Positions 36,799-46,170 are shown, counted from the stretch's first letter. The stretch: DNA of 64,000 bases from Streptosporangiales bacterium (GCA_009379995.1 WHSR01000005.1:56840-120839); one strand, 5' to 3'. Program-made: numbers and translations. Notes: a model not told the origin generated them from the sequence alone.

Positions 36799-37840
36799 CG
36801 CCGGCCGAGTCGAACGTTGCCACGTCACGCAACGCACGTACCGCCGCTTGCAGGATAGGCAGTGCGAGCAGCGCGCCGGTTCCTTCGCCGAGCCGCAGCT
36901 CCAGATCAACCAACGGCCGCAGGCCGAGATGCCCCAGCGCGACCGAATGGCCGGGCTCGGTGGAACGGTGGCCGGCAACGCAGGCGTCGAGGGCGGCGGG
37001 GGCGAGCGACCCGACGACCAGCGCGCTCGCGCCCGCGATCACGCCATCGAGCAGCACGGGGACCCGTAGCGCCGCGGCGCTCAGGATAAACCCGGCAAGC
37101 GCGGCGTGTTCCAGACCCCCGACCGCCGCCACCACGCCGATGGGGTCGGCCGGATCGACACGATGCAGGGCGAGCGCCCGGCGCACCGCATCGACCTTGC
37201 GAGCGTGCGTCGCCTCGTCGGCGCCGGTACCGCGGCCGGTGACCTCGCCCGGGTCCCGGCCGGTGAACGCGGCGATCAGCGCCGCGGAGGCGGTCGTGTT
37301 GGCGATGCCCATGTCTCCGGTCAGCAGGCAGTGACTTCCGTCCTGGACGAGATCGCGGGCCACCTCGATCCCGGCGACCATCGCGCGGCGGGCCTCCTCG
37401 CGTCCCATGGCCGGCTCGTGGGTGATGTCGGCGGTGCCGCGTCGTACCTTGCGGGAAAGCAGCCGCGGTGCCGGTTCGATGTCCACCGCGACGCCCACGT
37501 CAACGACCACCACCTCCGCGCCCGCCTGCGCCGCGAACGCGTTGACCGCCGCGCCCCCGGCGAGGAAGTTACGCACCATCTGCGCGGTCACCTCCTGCGG
37601 CCACAGGGTCACCCGCTGGGCGTGCACGCCGTGGTCCGCCGCGAACACGGCAACCGCTGCCGGTGCGGGCAGCGGCGGTGGGCAGCTGCCGGCAAGCCCG
37701 GCAAGCTGCACCGACACATCCTCCAGGACACCGAGCGCGCCGCGCGGTTTGGTGAGCCGATCCTGCCGCTCCCGTGCCTCGGCGACCGCACGCGCCTCGA
37801 GCGGCGCGATCGCGGCGAGCGTCTCGGCCAGCGGGTCCAT
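36782..37840 (-). CDS. cobT: Nicotinate-nucleotide:dimethylbenzimidazole phosphoribosyltransferase CobT
   Basis: 352 aa. It starts with the substrate-lid region [14 protein letters not shown] and [20 protein letters not shown] (near 70). The phosphate-binding [14 protein letters not shown] lies near 175, [15 protein letters not shown] near 200, and catalytic Glu in [14 protein letters not shown] near 318. It forms alpha-ribazole phosphate, the lower ligand of cobalamin. ATG 37840 has an ideal GGAGGAGGCAGC upstream. It sits apart from the main cobalamin operon at 54-64 kb, next to cobA. Confidence 0.93.
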   Translation of the reverse strand: MDPLAETLAAIAPLEARAVAEARERQDRLTKPRGALGVLEDVSVQLAGLAGSCPPPLPAPAAVAVFAADHGVHAQRVTLWPQEVTAQMVRNFLAGGAAVNAFAAQAGAEVVVVDVGVAVDIEPAPRLLSRKVRRGTADITHEPAMGREEARRAMVAGIEVARDLVQDGSHCLLTGDMGIANTTASAALIAAFTGRDPGEVTGRGTGADEATHARKVDAVRRALALHRVDPADPIGVVAAVGGLEHAALAGFILSAAALRVPVLLDGVIAGASALVVGSLAPAALDACVAGHRSTEPGHSVALGHLGLRPLVDLELRLGEGTGALLALPILQAAVRALRDVATFDSAGVTNKN

Positions 37841-37951
37841 GCTGCCTCCTCCGGGTTTCGGCCGTGACCGAATTTCGCATCCACAGGATCTCACCGCCGC
37901 ATCGTGACGGTGCGCGCATCCAACCCGATGAACTCAACAAAAAAGAGTCTG

Positions 37952-37981
37952 TTGACGATCTGACTTCTAATTCCGTAGCAT
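37952..37981 (+). promoter_or_regulatory. Promoter for the carotenoid-oxygenase operon
   Basis: TTGACG (37952-37957) and TAGCAT (37976-37981) are 18 nt apart in an AT-richer patch (37935-37985), a rare composition in this window. Transcription would begin near 37988, giving a leader of about 24 nt to ATG 38012, which has GGGAGG. Confidence 0.55.
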
Positions 37982-38011
37982 CACGCCATTCGCGACGACC
38001 CGGGAGGCGCG

Positions 38012-39466
38012 ATGGCCATCTCCCAGGAGCTCTCGGCCTCCGTCGAGCACGCTGAGGACAACCCCTACCTCGTCGGCGTCTACGCTCCCGTCCACACCGA
38101 GATCACCGCCGATGATCTGGAGATCGTCGGCACGATCCCCAAGGACCTCGACGGCGTCTTCGTCCGCACCGGGCCGAATCCACAGTACGAACCCCAGGGG
38201 CGCTACCACTGGTTCGACGGCGACGGCATGCTGCACGCGATCCGCTTCGCGGACGGGCGCGCGAGCTACCGCAACAGGTGGGTGCGCACGAAGGCGTTCC
38301 AGAAGGAGGCACGCGCCGGCCGCACCCTGTGGACCGGGGTGATGGAACACCCCGGCGGCAACGAGGCCGTCAACCGCAAAGGGCTGCCGCTCAAGGACAC
38401 CGCGAACACCAGCGTGCACTACCACAACGGCAAGGTCCTCGCCCTGTGGTACCTCGCCGGCGAGCCGTACGCCGTCGACCCGCACACCCTGGACACGATC
38501 GGGGTGGAGACCTTCGACGGCACGCTGCAGTGCGACATGTCCGCCCACGCCAAGGTCGACGAGCGCACCGGCGAGCTGTTCTTCTTCGACTACGGGCCGC
38601 GCCCGCCGTACCTCAGGTACGGCGTCGTGGACGCCGGCGGCCGCGTCACCCACTGCGTCGACATCGACCTGCCCGGCGCGCGTATGCCGCACGACATGGC
38701 CATCACCGACAGCTACGCGATCCTGATGGATCTGCCGCTGTACCGGGACCCCGAGGCGGCGCGGGAGGGCCGACACAAGATCATCTTTGACCGGGAGCTG
38801 CCCTCCCGGTTCGCGGTGATCCCCAGACGAGGCACCGGCAGCGAGGTCCGCTGGTTCGAGGCCAGCCCGTGCTACATCTACCACATCATCAACGCCTTCG
38901 AGGACGGCCCGGAGGTCGTCCTCGACGTATGCAGCGTGAGCCGCCCGCAGCCCATCGGATCGGGAAACCCGCTCGCACGCATGCTTTCGTACCTGCGGCT
39001 CGACGCCCACCTGCACCGCTACCGCTTCAACGTGCGTACCGGCGGCACCCGGGAGGAGCGGCGCGACGACGACAACACCGAGTTCCCGGCGATACCGACG
39101 CATCTCACCGGGCGACGCAGCCGGTACGCGTACAACGTCCACATCTCCCCGAAGGAAACGCTGCTCTTCGACGGGCTCGTCAAGTACGACCTGACGACGG
39201 GGACGAGCGAGCGGTACGCCTTCGGTGAGGGCCGCTGGGGCAGCGAGACGCCGTTCGCCCTGCGGCCCGGCGCGGTCGCCGAGGACGACGGCTACCTGGT
39301 GTCGTTCGTGCAGGACGAGCGGGAAGGCCGGTCGGAGGTGGTCATCCTCGACGCCGGTGACATCGCGGCCGGCCCGGTCGGCCGGGTTCTGCTGCCGCAG
39401 CGGGTGCCCATCGGCTTCCACGCCACCTGGGTCCGCGGTGACCAGCTACCCAAGGGACCGTCGTGA
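38012..39466 (+). CDS. Carotenoid-cleavage-type dioxygenase (RPE65/lignostilbene dioxygenase family)
   Basis: 484 aa, full length. The four iron-ligand histidines are present: DMSAHAKVD, RMPHDMAITD, YIYHIINAFED and IGFHATWVR. The N-terminus has DLDGVFVRTGPNPQYEP and HWFDGDGMLHAIRF, the family signature. These enzymes cleave alkene bonds of carotenoids, retinoids or phenylpropanoids such as stilbenes and isoeugenol with non-haem iron. The substrate is open. Its stop overlaps the start of an AMP ligase (GTGA), so the cleavage product, or its acid, may be the ligase substrate. ATG 38012 has GGGAGGCGCG upstream. Confidence 0.88.
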   Translation: MAISQELSASVEHAEDNPYLVGVYAPVHTEITADDLEIVGTIPKDLDGVFVRTGPNPQYEPQGRYHWFDGDGMLHAIRFADGRASYRNRWVRTKAFQKEARAGRTLWTGVMEHPGGNEAVNRKGLPLKDTANTSVHYHNGKVLALWYLAGEPYAVDPHTLDTIGVETFDGTLQCDMSAHAKVDERTGELFFFDYGPRPPYLRYGVVDAGGRVTHCVDIDLPGARMPHDMAITDSYAILMDLPLYRDPEAAREGRHKIIFDRELPSRFAVIPRRGTGSEVRWFEASPCYIYHIINAFEDGPEVVLDVCSVSRPQPIGSGNPLARMLSYLRLDAHLHRYRFNVRTGGTREERRDDDNTEFPAIPTHLTGRRSRYAYNVHISPKETLLFDGLVKYDLTTGTSERYAFGEGRWGSETPFALRPGAVAEDDGYLVSFVQDEREGRSEVVILDAGDIAAGPVGRVLLPQRVPIGFHATWVRGDQLPKGPS

Positions 39467-41178
39467 AGTGCCACCCGGCCGAGCGGGTCGCCGAGTACCG
39501 GGCGAAGGGCTGCTGGACGGAGGAGACAGTCGACGGCCTGCTGCGCGCCCAGATCGCCCGCAGGCCGCACGCGCCGGCGATCGTCGACCCGCCGAACAAG
39601 AAGGACCTGCTCGGTCTCTCCCCCTTCCGGCTGACCTGGGCCGAGCTCGACGAGCGCGTCGACAGGCTCGCCGCCGTGCTGGGTGCGTACGGCGTGCGGC
39701 AGGGCGACGTCGTCGCCGTCCAGCTGCCCAACAGCGTCGAGATCGTGGAGGCGTCGCTCGCGATCATCCGGTTGGGCGCGATCGTCACACCGTTCCCGGT
39801 GCAGTACCGGGAGTACGAGCTGATCCAGCTCGGCCGCCTGGCGAAGGTCACCGCGTTCGTCACGGCGACCCGGATCGGGGATCGCGCGAACGCAGAGGCA
39901 GTGCGGGCGCTCCGCGCCGAGATCCCGACACTGCGCACGGTGCTCGCCGTCGGCCCCGGGGCACCCGAGGGGGTCGTCGCGCTCGACGAGGTTCTGGAGC
40001 GCCCGTACAACGCCGCCGCGCTGCGTGCGTACCTCGACGGCCTCGCCGTCGACCCGAACGACTGCGTGACGATCTGCTGGACGTCGGGCACCGAGGACAC
40101 CCCGAAGGGCGTGCCGCGCTGCAGCTACGACTGGTTGGCGATCTGTTGGGCCTGCGTGGACGCGCCGCGGCTCACCGAGAACGACGTGCTGCTCAACCCG
40201 TTCCCGATGGCCAACATGGCGGGCATCGCCGGCATGTTCCTGCCGTGGCTTCGGGTCGGCTGCGTGCTCGCCCAGCACCACCCGTTCGACCTGCCGACCT
40301 TCCTCGCCCAGGTCGCCGAGGAGCGGGTCACGTACACGGTCGCCCCGCCCGCGTTGCTGTCCATGTTGCTGGCCCGGGAGGACATCCTCGGCCGCGCCGA
40401 CATCTCCTCGCTGCGGCTCATCGGTTCCGGCTCGATGCCGTTGTCCCCGGCGATGGTGGCGGGCTGGCAGGAGCGCCACGGCATCGGGATCATCAACTTC
40501 TTCGGTTCCAACGAGGGCGTAGCGCTGCTCAGCGACCCGGTCAACATCCCCGACCCGGCGGAGCGGGCGCGGTACTTCCCCCGGTACGGCGCCGAGGGGA
40601 TCAGGTGGGCCTCCCGGATCGCCGACTGGATGTCGGTCAGACTCGTCGACCCGACATCCGGGGAGGAGATCGCCGAGCCGGGTCGCCCGGGCGAGCTGGC
40701 GATCAAGGGCCCGACGCTCTTCGCCGGCTACCTTGCCGGCACGGGGGCCGCCGAGCCGTTCGACGCGGACGGCTACCTTCGCACCGGGGACGTATTCGAG
40801 ATCGCCGGCGATCGGGCGCAGTACCTCCGCTACGTCGACCGGGCCAAGGACCTCATCATCCGCGGCGGCATGAACATCGCGCCCGCCGAGGTCGAAGGGC
40901 TGCTCTCCGGGCACCCGAGGATCGCCGAGTGCGCGGTCGTCGGCTACCCAGACGAGGTCCTGGGCGAGAGGTGCTGCCTGTTCGCCGTGCCCACACCGGA
41001 GGCGTCGCTCGGTCTCGACGAGGTAGTCGCTTATCTGCGGGAACAGCGCATCGCGCCGTACAAGCTGCCGGAGCGGCTGGAGATCGTCGACGCGCTGCCG
41101 CGCAACCCGCTCGGCAAGGTGGTCAAGCACGAGCTGCGCGACCGACTCGCGCCGGGCGGCTCGCCTTCGCGCTCGTGA
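39463..41178 (+). CDS. AMP-dependent acyl-CoA synthetase/ligase
   Basis: 571 aa ANL-family ligase. The P-loop motif appears as TSGTEDTPKGV (near 200), then NFFGSNEGVALL, GYLRTGDVFEI with the hinge Asp, RAKDLIIRGGMNIAPAEVE, and the C-terminal catalytic Lys in PRNPLGKVVKHELR. It activates a carboxylic acid to acyl-AMP and then CoA thioester; a medium-chain or aryl acid is plausible. It is translationally coupled to the oxygenase (GTG 39463 over TGA 39464). Its stop codon TGA (41176-41178) lies inside palindromic element copy 3, so the last residues (SPSRS) may reflect the insertion. Confidence 0.88.
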   Translation: MKCHPAERVAEYRAKGCWTEETVDGLLRAQIARRPHAPAIVDPPNKKDLLGLSPFRLTWAELDERVDRLAAVLGAYGVRQGDVVAVQLPNSVEIVEASLAIIRLGAIVTPFPVQYREYELIQLGRLAKVTAFVTATRIGDRANAEAVRALRAEIPTLRTVLAVGPGAPEGVVALDEVLERPYNAAALRAYLDGLAVDPNDCVTICWTSGTEDTPKGVPRCSYDWLAICWACVDAPRLTENDVLLNPFPMANMAGIAGMFLPWLRVGCVLAQHHPFDLPTFLAQVAEERVTYTVAPPALLSMLLAREDILGRADISSLRLIGSGSMPLSPAMVAGWQERHGIGIINFFGSNEGVALLSDPVNIPDPAERARYFPRYGAEGIRWASRIADWMSVRLVDPTSGEEIAEPGRPGELAIKGPTLFAGYLAGTGAAEPFDADGYLRTGDVFEIAGDRAQYLRYVDRAKDLIIRGGMNIAPAEVEGLLSGHPRIAECAVVGYPDEVLGERCCLFAVPTPEASLGLDEVVAYLREQRIAPYKLPERLEIVDALPRNPLGKVVKHELRDRLAPGGSPSRS

Positions 41179-41226
41179 TCTTGCGGAAATTCGAGTCGAG
41201 GGGGTTCGAATTTCTGCAAGATCACG
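41174..41226. repeat. Palindromic element copy 3 (21-bp arms, one mismatch)
   Basis: Arms 41174-41194 and 41206-41226 enclose an 11-nt loop, 41195-41205. The left arm reads TTGCGGAAATTC where the others have TTGCAGAAATTC, the only internal mismatch. It overlaps the last 5 nt of the ligase gene and provides its TGA. Confidence 0.93.
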
Positions 41227-41299
41227 GGCAAAGGGGCGGGGGCACGGATCGTGTCAACCGCCGTACGGAGCGTGGATCCGATCACTATGCTCACGTCGG

Positions 41300-42283
41300 G
41301 TGAGCGCCACGATAAGTGCCGGCGTGGGGTTGTGGCTGGACCGGCCGCCCGAGGATGCGCTCCACACGGCGGCACTCGCCGACGAGCTGGACTACCCGAA
41401 CCTGTGGATCGGCGAGATGGCGACATACGACGCGTTCGCCCTCGCCACCGCGATCGCGCTCGGCACCCGACGCATCCCACTCACCCTTGGCCCGCTGGCC
41501 GTGACCGTACGCGACCCGGTCATGATCGCCATGGGGGTCGCCTCCGTCGCCAACCTCACCCGCCGGCGGGTCGACGTCGCGCTCGGCACCTCCAGCAGAA
41601 CTGTCGTCGAGGAGTGGCACGGGAGGTCCCGGGCGGGCTCGTCGGCCGCCCTCGCCGAGACGGCGACCGCGCTGCGCCCGCTGCTCGACGGGGATCGGGC
41701 CGAGATCGCGGGTACCGCGGTACGTACCGCCGGGTACCGGCTGCGCCTCGACCCACCGAAGAGCGCGATCGCTGTCGCCGCCTTCGGCGAGATGGCGATC
41801 GAGGCGGCAGCGACACGCGCCGACCGGATGGTCGTCAACCTGGTGAGCGCCGAGGCCGCCGGCCAGCTGCGGGAACGGCTGGCGGAGGCCGCCGGCCGGG
41901 CAGGGCGACCCGTCCCGCCACTCACCGCGTGGTTGCCGGCGGCGGTGGATCCGACCGAGGAATCTCTCCTCCAGGTGAACCGGGGCCTCGTACCGTATCT
42001 CGCCGCACCCGGGTACTCCCGGATGTTCACCGAGGCCGGGTACGGCGAGGTAGTCGAGCTTGCCCGCGGTGAGCCGCGTCCGCAGGAAGTGCTCGCCGCG
42101 CTGCCTCTGGATGTCGTCGAGACCGTCGGACTCGTCGGCCCGGCCGAAGTGGTCGAGCGCCGCATCGCGGCCTACCTGGACGCCGGGGTCGACGAGATAG
42201 CGATCGTGCCCGCCACCGCCGGCGACCCGGGCGGTCGGCGCACGCTGCAGGCGGTCAAGGAGATGCCGTGCGCAAGGGGCTGA
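41300..42283 (+). CDS. LLM-class flavin-dependent oxidoreductase
   Basis: 327 aa. Luciferase-like TIM-barrel features: ISAGVGLWLDRPPEDALHTA, LWIGEMATYDAFALATAIAL, RIPLTLGPLAVTVRDPVMIA and RRVDVALGTSS. The C-terminus has VVETVGLVGPAEVVERRIAA and GVDEIAIVPATAGDP. It should use F420 or FMN to reduce or oxygenate an unknown substrate; actinomycete members of this subgroup are mostly F420-dependent. GTG 41300 follows TATGCT (41286-41291) by 8 nt, so it may be translated from a leaderless mRNA; no ribosome site is visible. The next gene overlaps by 16 nt. Confidence 0.83.
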   Translation: MSATISAGVGLWLDRPPEDALHTAALADELDYPNLWIGEMATYDAFALATAIALGTRRIPLTLGPLAVTVRDPVMIAMGVASVANLTRRRVDVALGTSSRTVVEEWHGRSRAGSSAALAETATALRPLLDGDRAEIAGTAVRTAGYRLRLDPPKSAIAVAAFGEMAIEAAATRADRMVVNLVSAEAAGQLRERLAEAAGRAGRPVPPLTAWLPAAVDPTEESLLQVNRGLVPYLAAPGYSRMFTEAGYGEVVELARGEPRPQEVLAALPLDVVETVGLVGPAEVVERRIAAYLDAGVDEIAIVPATAGDPGGRRTLQAVKEMPCARG

Positions 42284-43373
42284 TGGCCAAGCTGGCCGCC
42301 GGGCTGGGCGTGGTCGCCGTCGTGGGCTCCGCCGCGCCCACGGCCGCCGCACCGGCCGCGCCGGCCGCACCGCAGCGCGTGCCGCAGTGCTCACGGCACG
42401 CGCTGCAGGTGAGCATGCAGGAGGGTGCGCCGGCCGATCAGCGGTCGTGGGCTGGCTGTGCAGCATCGGCCCGGCCGCCGGGAAGACCCTGCAGCTACTG
42501 GTGCCCGGATACACCTACGACCACTCCTACTGGGACTTCGGCCACCGGCCGGACCGTTACTCCTACATCCGGTCGGCGACGCGGGCCGGATACGCCACCT
42601 TCTCCTTCGACCGCCTCGGCGCTGGCCGCAGCAGCAGGCCGCCCGCGCTGCAGGTCGACGTGCCGACGCACGCCTGGACGGTCCACCAGCTGGTGACCTC
42701 GCTGCGGGCCGGCCGCTTCGGCGGTAGCGCGTTCGACAAGATCGCCCTGGTCGGGCACTCGATGGGCGCGGCCATCGCGCAGGTCGAGGCGTCGACGTAC
42801 CGCGACGTCGACGCGGTGGTACTCAGCGACTGGCTGCACACCCCGCTGTGGCGGGGTACCCCGCAGGTACCGATCAGCTCGATCCCCGCCCAGCACGATG
42901 CCCGCTTCACCGACACCCCGCTCGGCTACGTCACCACGGCACCGGGGACCCGCCGGCTCATCTTCTACTCGGGGAACGTCGAGGACGAGGTAGTCGCGCA
43001 CGACGAGGCCACCAAGCAGACGGGCACCCTCGGCGAGGAGCACAGCGTGGTGCCGACGGTCCTGCCGCACGTGACCCGGGGGATCAGGGCGCCGGTGCTG
43101 CTGGCGACCGGAGAGCACGATGCCCTGTTCTGCGGGCCGGTGAGCCCGTGCACCGACGCGGCGACCGTACGGTCACGCGAGGTGGGCTTCTTCTCGTCCC
43201 AGGCATGTCTGACGACCTACGTCCTGCCCGGAGCGGGTCACAACATCAACCTGCACCGGAACTCGCGGGACTGGCTCGGTGAGGCGAGTCGATGGATCGA
43301 TGCCGTACTGGGCAAACGGGCCACGACGCCGTCGCCGGGCTGCGCCGGCATCCGGGCCGGCGCCGGCGAATAG
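42268..43373 (+). pseudogene. Secreted alpha/beta hydrolase, frameshifted after the signal peptide
   Basis: GTG 42268 has an excellent AAGGAGATGCC upstream and encodes a signal peptide (AKLAAGLGVVAVVGSAAPTA) plus about 35 residues to PADQ. The rest is in the -1 frame: VVGWLCSIGPAAGKTLQLLV, YTYDHSYWDF, nucleophile GHSMGAAIAQ, Asp in ATGEHDALFC, and His in GAGHNINLHR, ending at TAG 43373. The shift lies near 42440 (CAGCGGTCGTGG); one extra G would restore the frame. The catalytic triad is intact in the second frame. A single sequencing deletion is as likely as true decay. It follows the LLM gene and may be part of its operon. Confidence 0.83.
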
Positions 43374-43385
43374 CGAACCGGAGCC

Positions 43386-44336
43386 TCAGCGACCCGAGCC
43401 GGTGGCGGGGCCGGGCAGGAAGTAGGCCTCGCCACGCCGCAGCGTTCGGTCGCAATGCGGGCAGATCAGCTCGGGCGCGAGGAGCTGCCCGCAGTCGCGG
43501 TGGACGATGTCCAGCTGTCGTCCCTCGGGCGTGGGGAGAAAGCGTTCGCCCCACTCGACGAGCAGCACCAGCACGTCGAAGAACGCCCGTCCCTTGTCGG
43601 TGAGGCGGTACTCGGCCCGCCGTACTCCCTCCGCAGGTGGGACGTGGCGCAGAACGCCCAACTCGCCGAACCGGCGCAGCCGCTCGGCCAGCACGCTGGG
43701 CGGAATGCCGAGCTCGTGCTGGAAGTCGCTGAACCGGCGGACACGCAGGAAGGCCGCCGCGAGCAGCGCCGTACTCCAGCGGTCGCCGAGAAGCGCCATG
43801 GTCTCGGGGAAGAACGACGGAGGGTTCCTGGGGTCCGGGCTCGAGCCGGGGTGCCGGTGCCGGCGCGGCGGGCTCGACCGGTAATAGTCGCCGCCCGAGC
43901 GATGGACGTCCACGTCGGTGTCGTACGGGGTGACGCCCTTGCCGCACCGGCCGCATCCCAGCGCGGGAACGATGCTGGCGCCGCAGGTGCCGTGGGTGAG
44001 CTCGGGCAGGTCGTCGGCGTGCCGGGCGACCCACCGCTTCTCCCAGGCCCAGATCGACACCAGGATCCGCCAAGTCTCCAGGCCGCTTTCGGTGAGCCGG
44101 TACTCGTGCCGGGCCCGGCCGCCGTCCCGGTAGGGGCGCTTCTCCAGCAACCCGCTCGCCACTAGGTCGCGCAGCCGGACGGCGAGCACGGACTCGGAGA
44201 CGCCCAGCGCGTCCCGCCACCCCTGGAAGCGCTGAACACCGAGAAAGGCGCGCTGCAGGATGAGCAGGGTCCACTGATCGCCGAGCAGCAGTACCGCCCG
44301 GCCGATCGCGCTCGGGGACCGAGGGGCCGTGGTCAT
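43386..44336 (-). CDS. Regulator with two tandem HxlR helix-turn-helix domains
   Basis: 316 aa. Two complete winged-helix HxlR units lie at about residues 8-110 (IGRAVLLLGDQWTLLILQRA, VSESVLAVRLRDLVASGLLE) and about 180-275 (ALLGDRWSTALLAAAFLRVR, PPSVLAERLRRFGELGVLRH). Each is followed by paired cysteines (CGRCGKG; CPHC) that may bind zinc. HxlR proteins normally act as dimers of one domain; fusion would make a covalent pseudo-dimer. ATG 44336 is used because the frame is open further upstream only through a frameshifted methyltransferase gene. It probably represses nearby genes; no target site was identified. Confidence 0.8.
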   Translation of the reverse strand: MTTAPRSPSAIGRAVLLLGDQWTLLILQRAFLGVQRFQGWRDALGVSESVLAVRLRDLVASGLLEKRPYRDGGRARHEYRLTESGLETWRILVSIWAWEKRWVARHADDLPELTHGTCGASIVPALGCGRCGKGVTPYDTDVDVHRSGGDYYRSSPPRRHRHPGSSPDPRNPPSFFPETMALLGDRWSTALLAAAFLRVRRFSDFQHELGIPPSVLAERLRRFGELGVLRHVPPAEGVRRAEYRLTDKGRAFFDVLVLLVEWGERFLPTPEGRQLDIVHRDCGQLLAPELICPHCDRTLRRGEAYFLPGPATGSGR

Positions 44337-44352
44337 CGCTTCAGGTACGTGC

Positions 44353-45149
44353 TCAGCGCTTCCGACCGACCCCGCTGTAGAACATGGTCTTCTCCGGCTC
44401 CCGAACCTCTCGATCGTGCCGCACTCCGGCGCGTAAACCAGGCCCGGCTCCACCAGCTCGAACCCGTCGAAGAACCGCAGGATTTGCTGGTGGGTGCGCC
44501 CGATGATCGGAGCGGTGGCGCTCTGGTACACCTGCTCGATCTTCGCAGCGTCCTCGGGGCGGCTGTCGCCGGTCCCGTGCGAGATGACCAGGTAGCTGCC
44601 GGGCGCCATCGCGTCCCGCAGCTCAGCCACGATCCCGGCCGGATCCTCGTCGTCGGTGATGAAGTGCAGGATCGCGACCAGCAGGACCGCGATCGGCTGA
44701 TCGAAGTCGATCAGCCGTTGTGTCTCGGCGCGGTTGAGGATCTTGCTCGGCTGGCGCAGATCCTCGTTGATGATCGTGGCGCTGTCGGTATGCACCAACA
44801 GCGCGTTGCCGTGCGCCAGCACCACCGGGTCGTTGTCGACGTACACCACCCGGGCGTCCGGCACGAACTCCCGAGCCACCTCGTTAACCTGCCCCTGGGT
44901 GGGCAGCCCGGTCCCGATGTCGAGGAACTGCCGGATCCCCGCCTCACCGGCCAGGAACCGTACCGCCCTGCCGAGAAAGGCCCGGCTCTCCCGGACCGCG
45001 CGACGCCCGTCCGGTACGGCCGTCAGCACCCGTTCGGCAGCCTCCCGGTCGGCGGCGAAGTTGTCCTTCCCTCCGAGGTAGTAGTCGTACATCCGGGCGA
45101 CGTTCGGTGTGGTCGGGTCGATGCCGGCCGGTGACCACTCCTCCGCCAT
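44353..45149 (-). pseudogene. DUF574-type SAM-dependent methyltransferase, one-base frameshift near the 3' end
   Basis: Start ATG 45149 with GGAGGAG upstream gives MAEEWSPAGIDPTTPNVARM, YDYYLGGKDNFAADREAA, FLDIGTGLPTQG and VVYVDNDPVVLAHG, the actinomycete Methyltransf_19 pattern. At about 44425 the frame shifts: GAGTGCGGCACGATCG would read Trp-Arg-His-Asp if one G were added to TGC. In the -1 frame the family ending (EKTMFYSGVGRKR) and TGA 44353 appear. The restored length is 265 aa, normal for the family. As sequenced, the first frame instead reads on into the HxlR gene. Function in the family is unknown, though these genes often sit beside regulators. Confidence 0.82.
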
Positions 45150-45202
45150 CGGGCGACTCTCCTCCTCAGGCCTGCGGGTCTGCATGACATGGTAGTTGCC
45201 CC

Positions 45203-45262
45203 TTGTTCGTGATCTTGCAGAAATTCGACCTGCCAGTTGAATTTCTGCAAGATCACGAACAA
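45203..45262. repeat. Palindromic element copy 4 (26-bp arms, one mismatch)
   Basis: Arms 45203-45228 and 45237-45262 surround an 8-nt loop. Here the outer stem is TTGTTC paired with GAACAA, instead of GGCC/GGCC in other copies, so pairing is preserved while sequence changes. It lies 17 nt after the stop of the downstream permease gene and 53 nt before the methyltransferase start, both on the minus strand. Confidence 0.94.
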
Positions 45263-45279
45263 AGAAAGAAAGAAATGGG

Positions 45280-46170
45280 TCAGCCCTTCAGGCCGGTGCC
45301 GGCGATGCCCTCCACGATGCGGCGCTGGAACAGCAGGAACACCGTGAGCAGCGGCAGCAGCCCGAGCACCGCCGACGCCATGATCTGGGCGTAGGCGATG
45401 CCGATGTCGCTTTGCACCGTCGCCAGGCCCACCGTGAGCGTCATCGTCGGCGTGCTGGTGAGCACGATCAGCGGCCAGAGGAAGTTGTTCCACGACCACA
45501 CGAACGTGAAGATCGTGACCGCGGAGATCGCGGGTATGGACAGCGGCATGAAGATCCGCAGGTAGACGCGCAGCCAGCTGGCCCCGTCGACGTGCGCCGC
45601 ATCCACGAGCTCGTCCGGCAGCCCGTCGAAAAACTGCTTGAACACGAAGACGGCTATCGCGAGCGGCACCTGCGGCAGGACAACCGACCAGTACGTGTTG
45701 AGCAGGTGCGCCGCGTTGAACTCGCGGAACAGCGGCACGATGAGGGCCTGCGAGGGCACCATGATCCCAGCGAGGATGAACCAGAACCAGATGCTGCGGG
45801 CACGCAGCGGCACCCGGGACAGCGCGAAACCCGCCATGCTGGCGAACACCACAGTCGTTGCGGCGATCAGGGTCGAGGTGATCGCGCTGTTCACGTACCA
45901 GTTGAGGATCTCGGTACCGCCGAGCACCTTGCCGAACGCCTCCAGGTTGGGCCGGTCGATGAGCCAGGTGACCGGCGCTATCGTGGTCTCCCCCTCCGGC
46001 TTGAACGCGGTGTCGACCGCCCAGGCCAGCGGGATGATCCAGATCGCGGCGAAGGCGAGAAGCACGCCCAGGCACAGCCGGTTGAACAGCTTGGCCCGCC
46101 AGTCCGGCCGGGCGAGGCCGCCGGCCGGCGCGGCGGCCTCGGCGGAGCGGGTCAGGGTGCTGGTGGCCAT
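45280..46170 (-). CDS. Sugar ABC transporter permease (MalG/AraQ type)
   Basis: 296 aa, six membrane helices. The cytoplasmic EAA loop is DELVDAAHVDGASWLRVYLR, which contacts the ATPase. It starts with a short cytoplasmic stretch and WRAKLFNRLCLGVLLAFAAI. It is the second permease of a carbohydrate importer; the other permease gene ends 2 nt upstream. No ATPase gene is present, so a shared MsiK-like ATPase elsewhere is likely, as is usual in actinomycetes. It ends before palindromic copy 4, a possible terminator. Confidence 0.9.
   Translation of the reverse strand: MATSTLTRSAEAAAPAGGLARPDWRAKLFNRLCLGVLLAFAAIWIIPLAWAVDTAFKPEGETTIAPVTWLIDRPNLEAFGKVLGGTEILNWYVNSAITSTLIAATTVVFASMAGFALSRVPLRARSIWFWFILAGIMVPSQALIVPLFREFNAAHLLNTYWSVVLPQVPLAIAVFVFKQFFDGLPDELVDAAHVDGASWLRVYLRIFMPLSIPAISAVTIFTFVWSWNNFLWPLIVLTSTPTMTLTVGLATVQSDIGIAYAQIMASAVLGLLPLLTVFLLFQRRIVEGIAGTGLKG

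Noticed and set aside
43386..45185. Methyltransferase-HxlR fusion protein of 599 residues
   Set aside because: The native methyltransferase ending is intact in the other frame, so the fusion is better explained by a single missing base.
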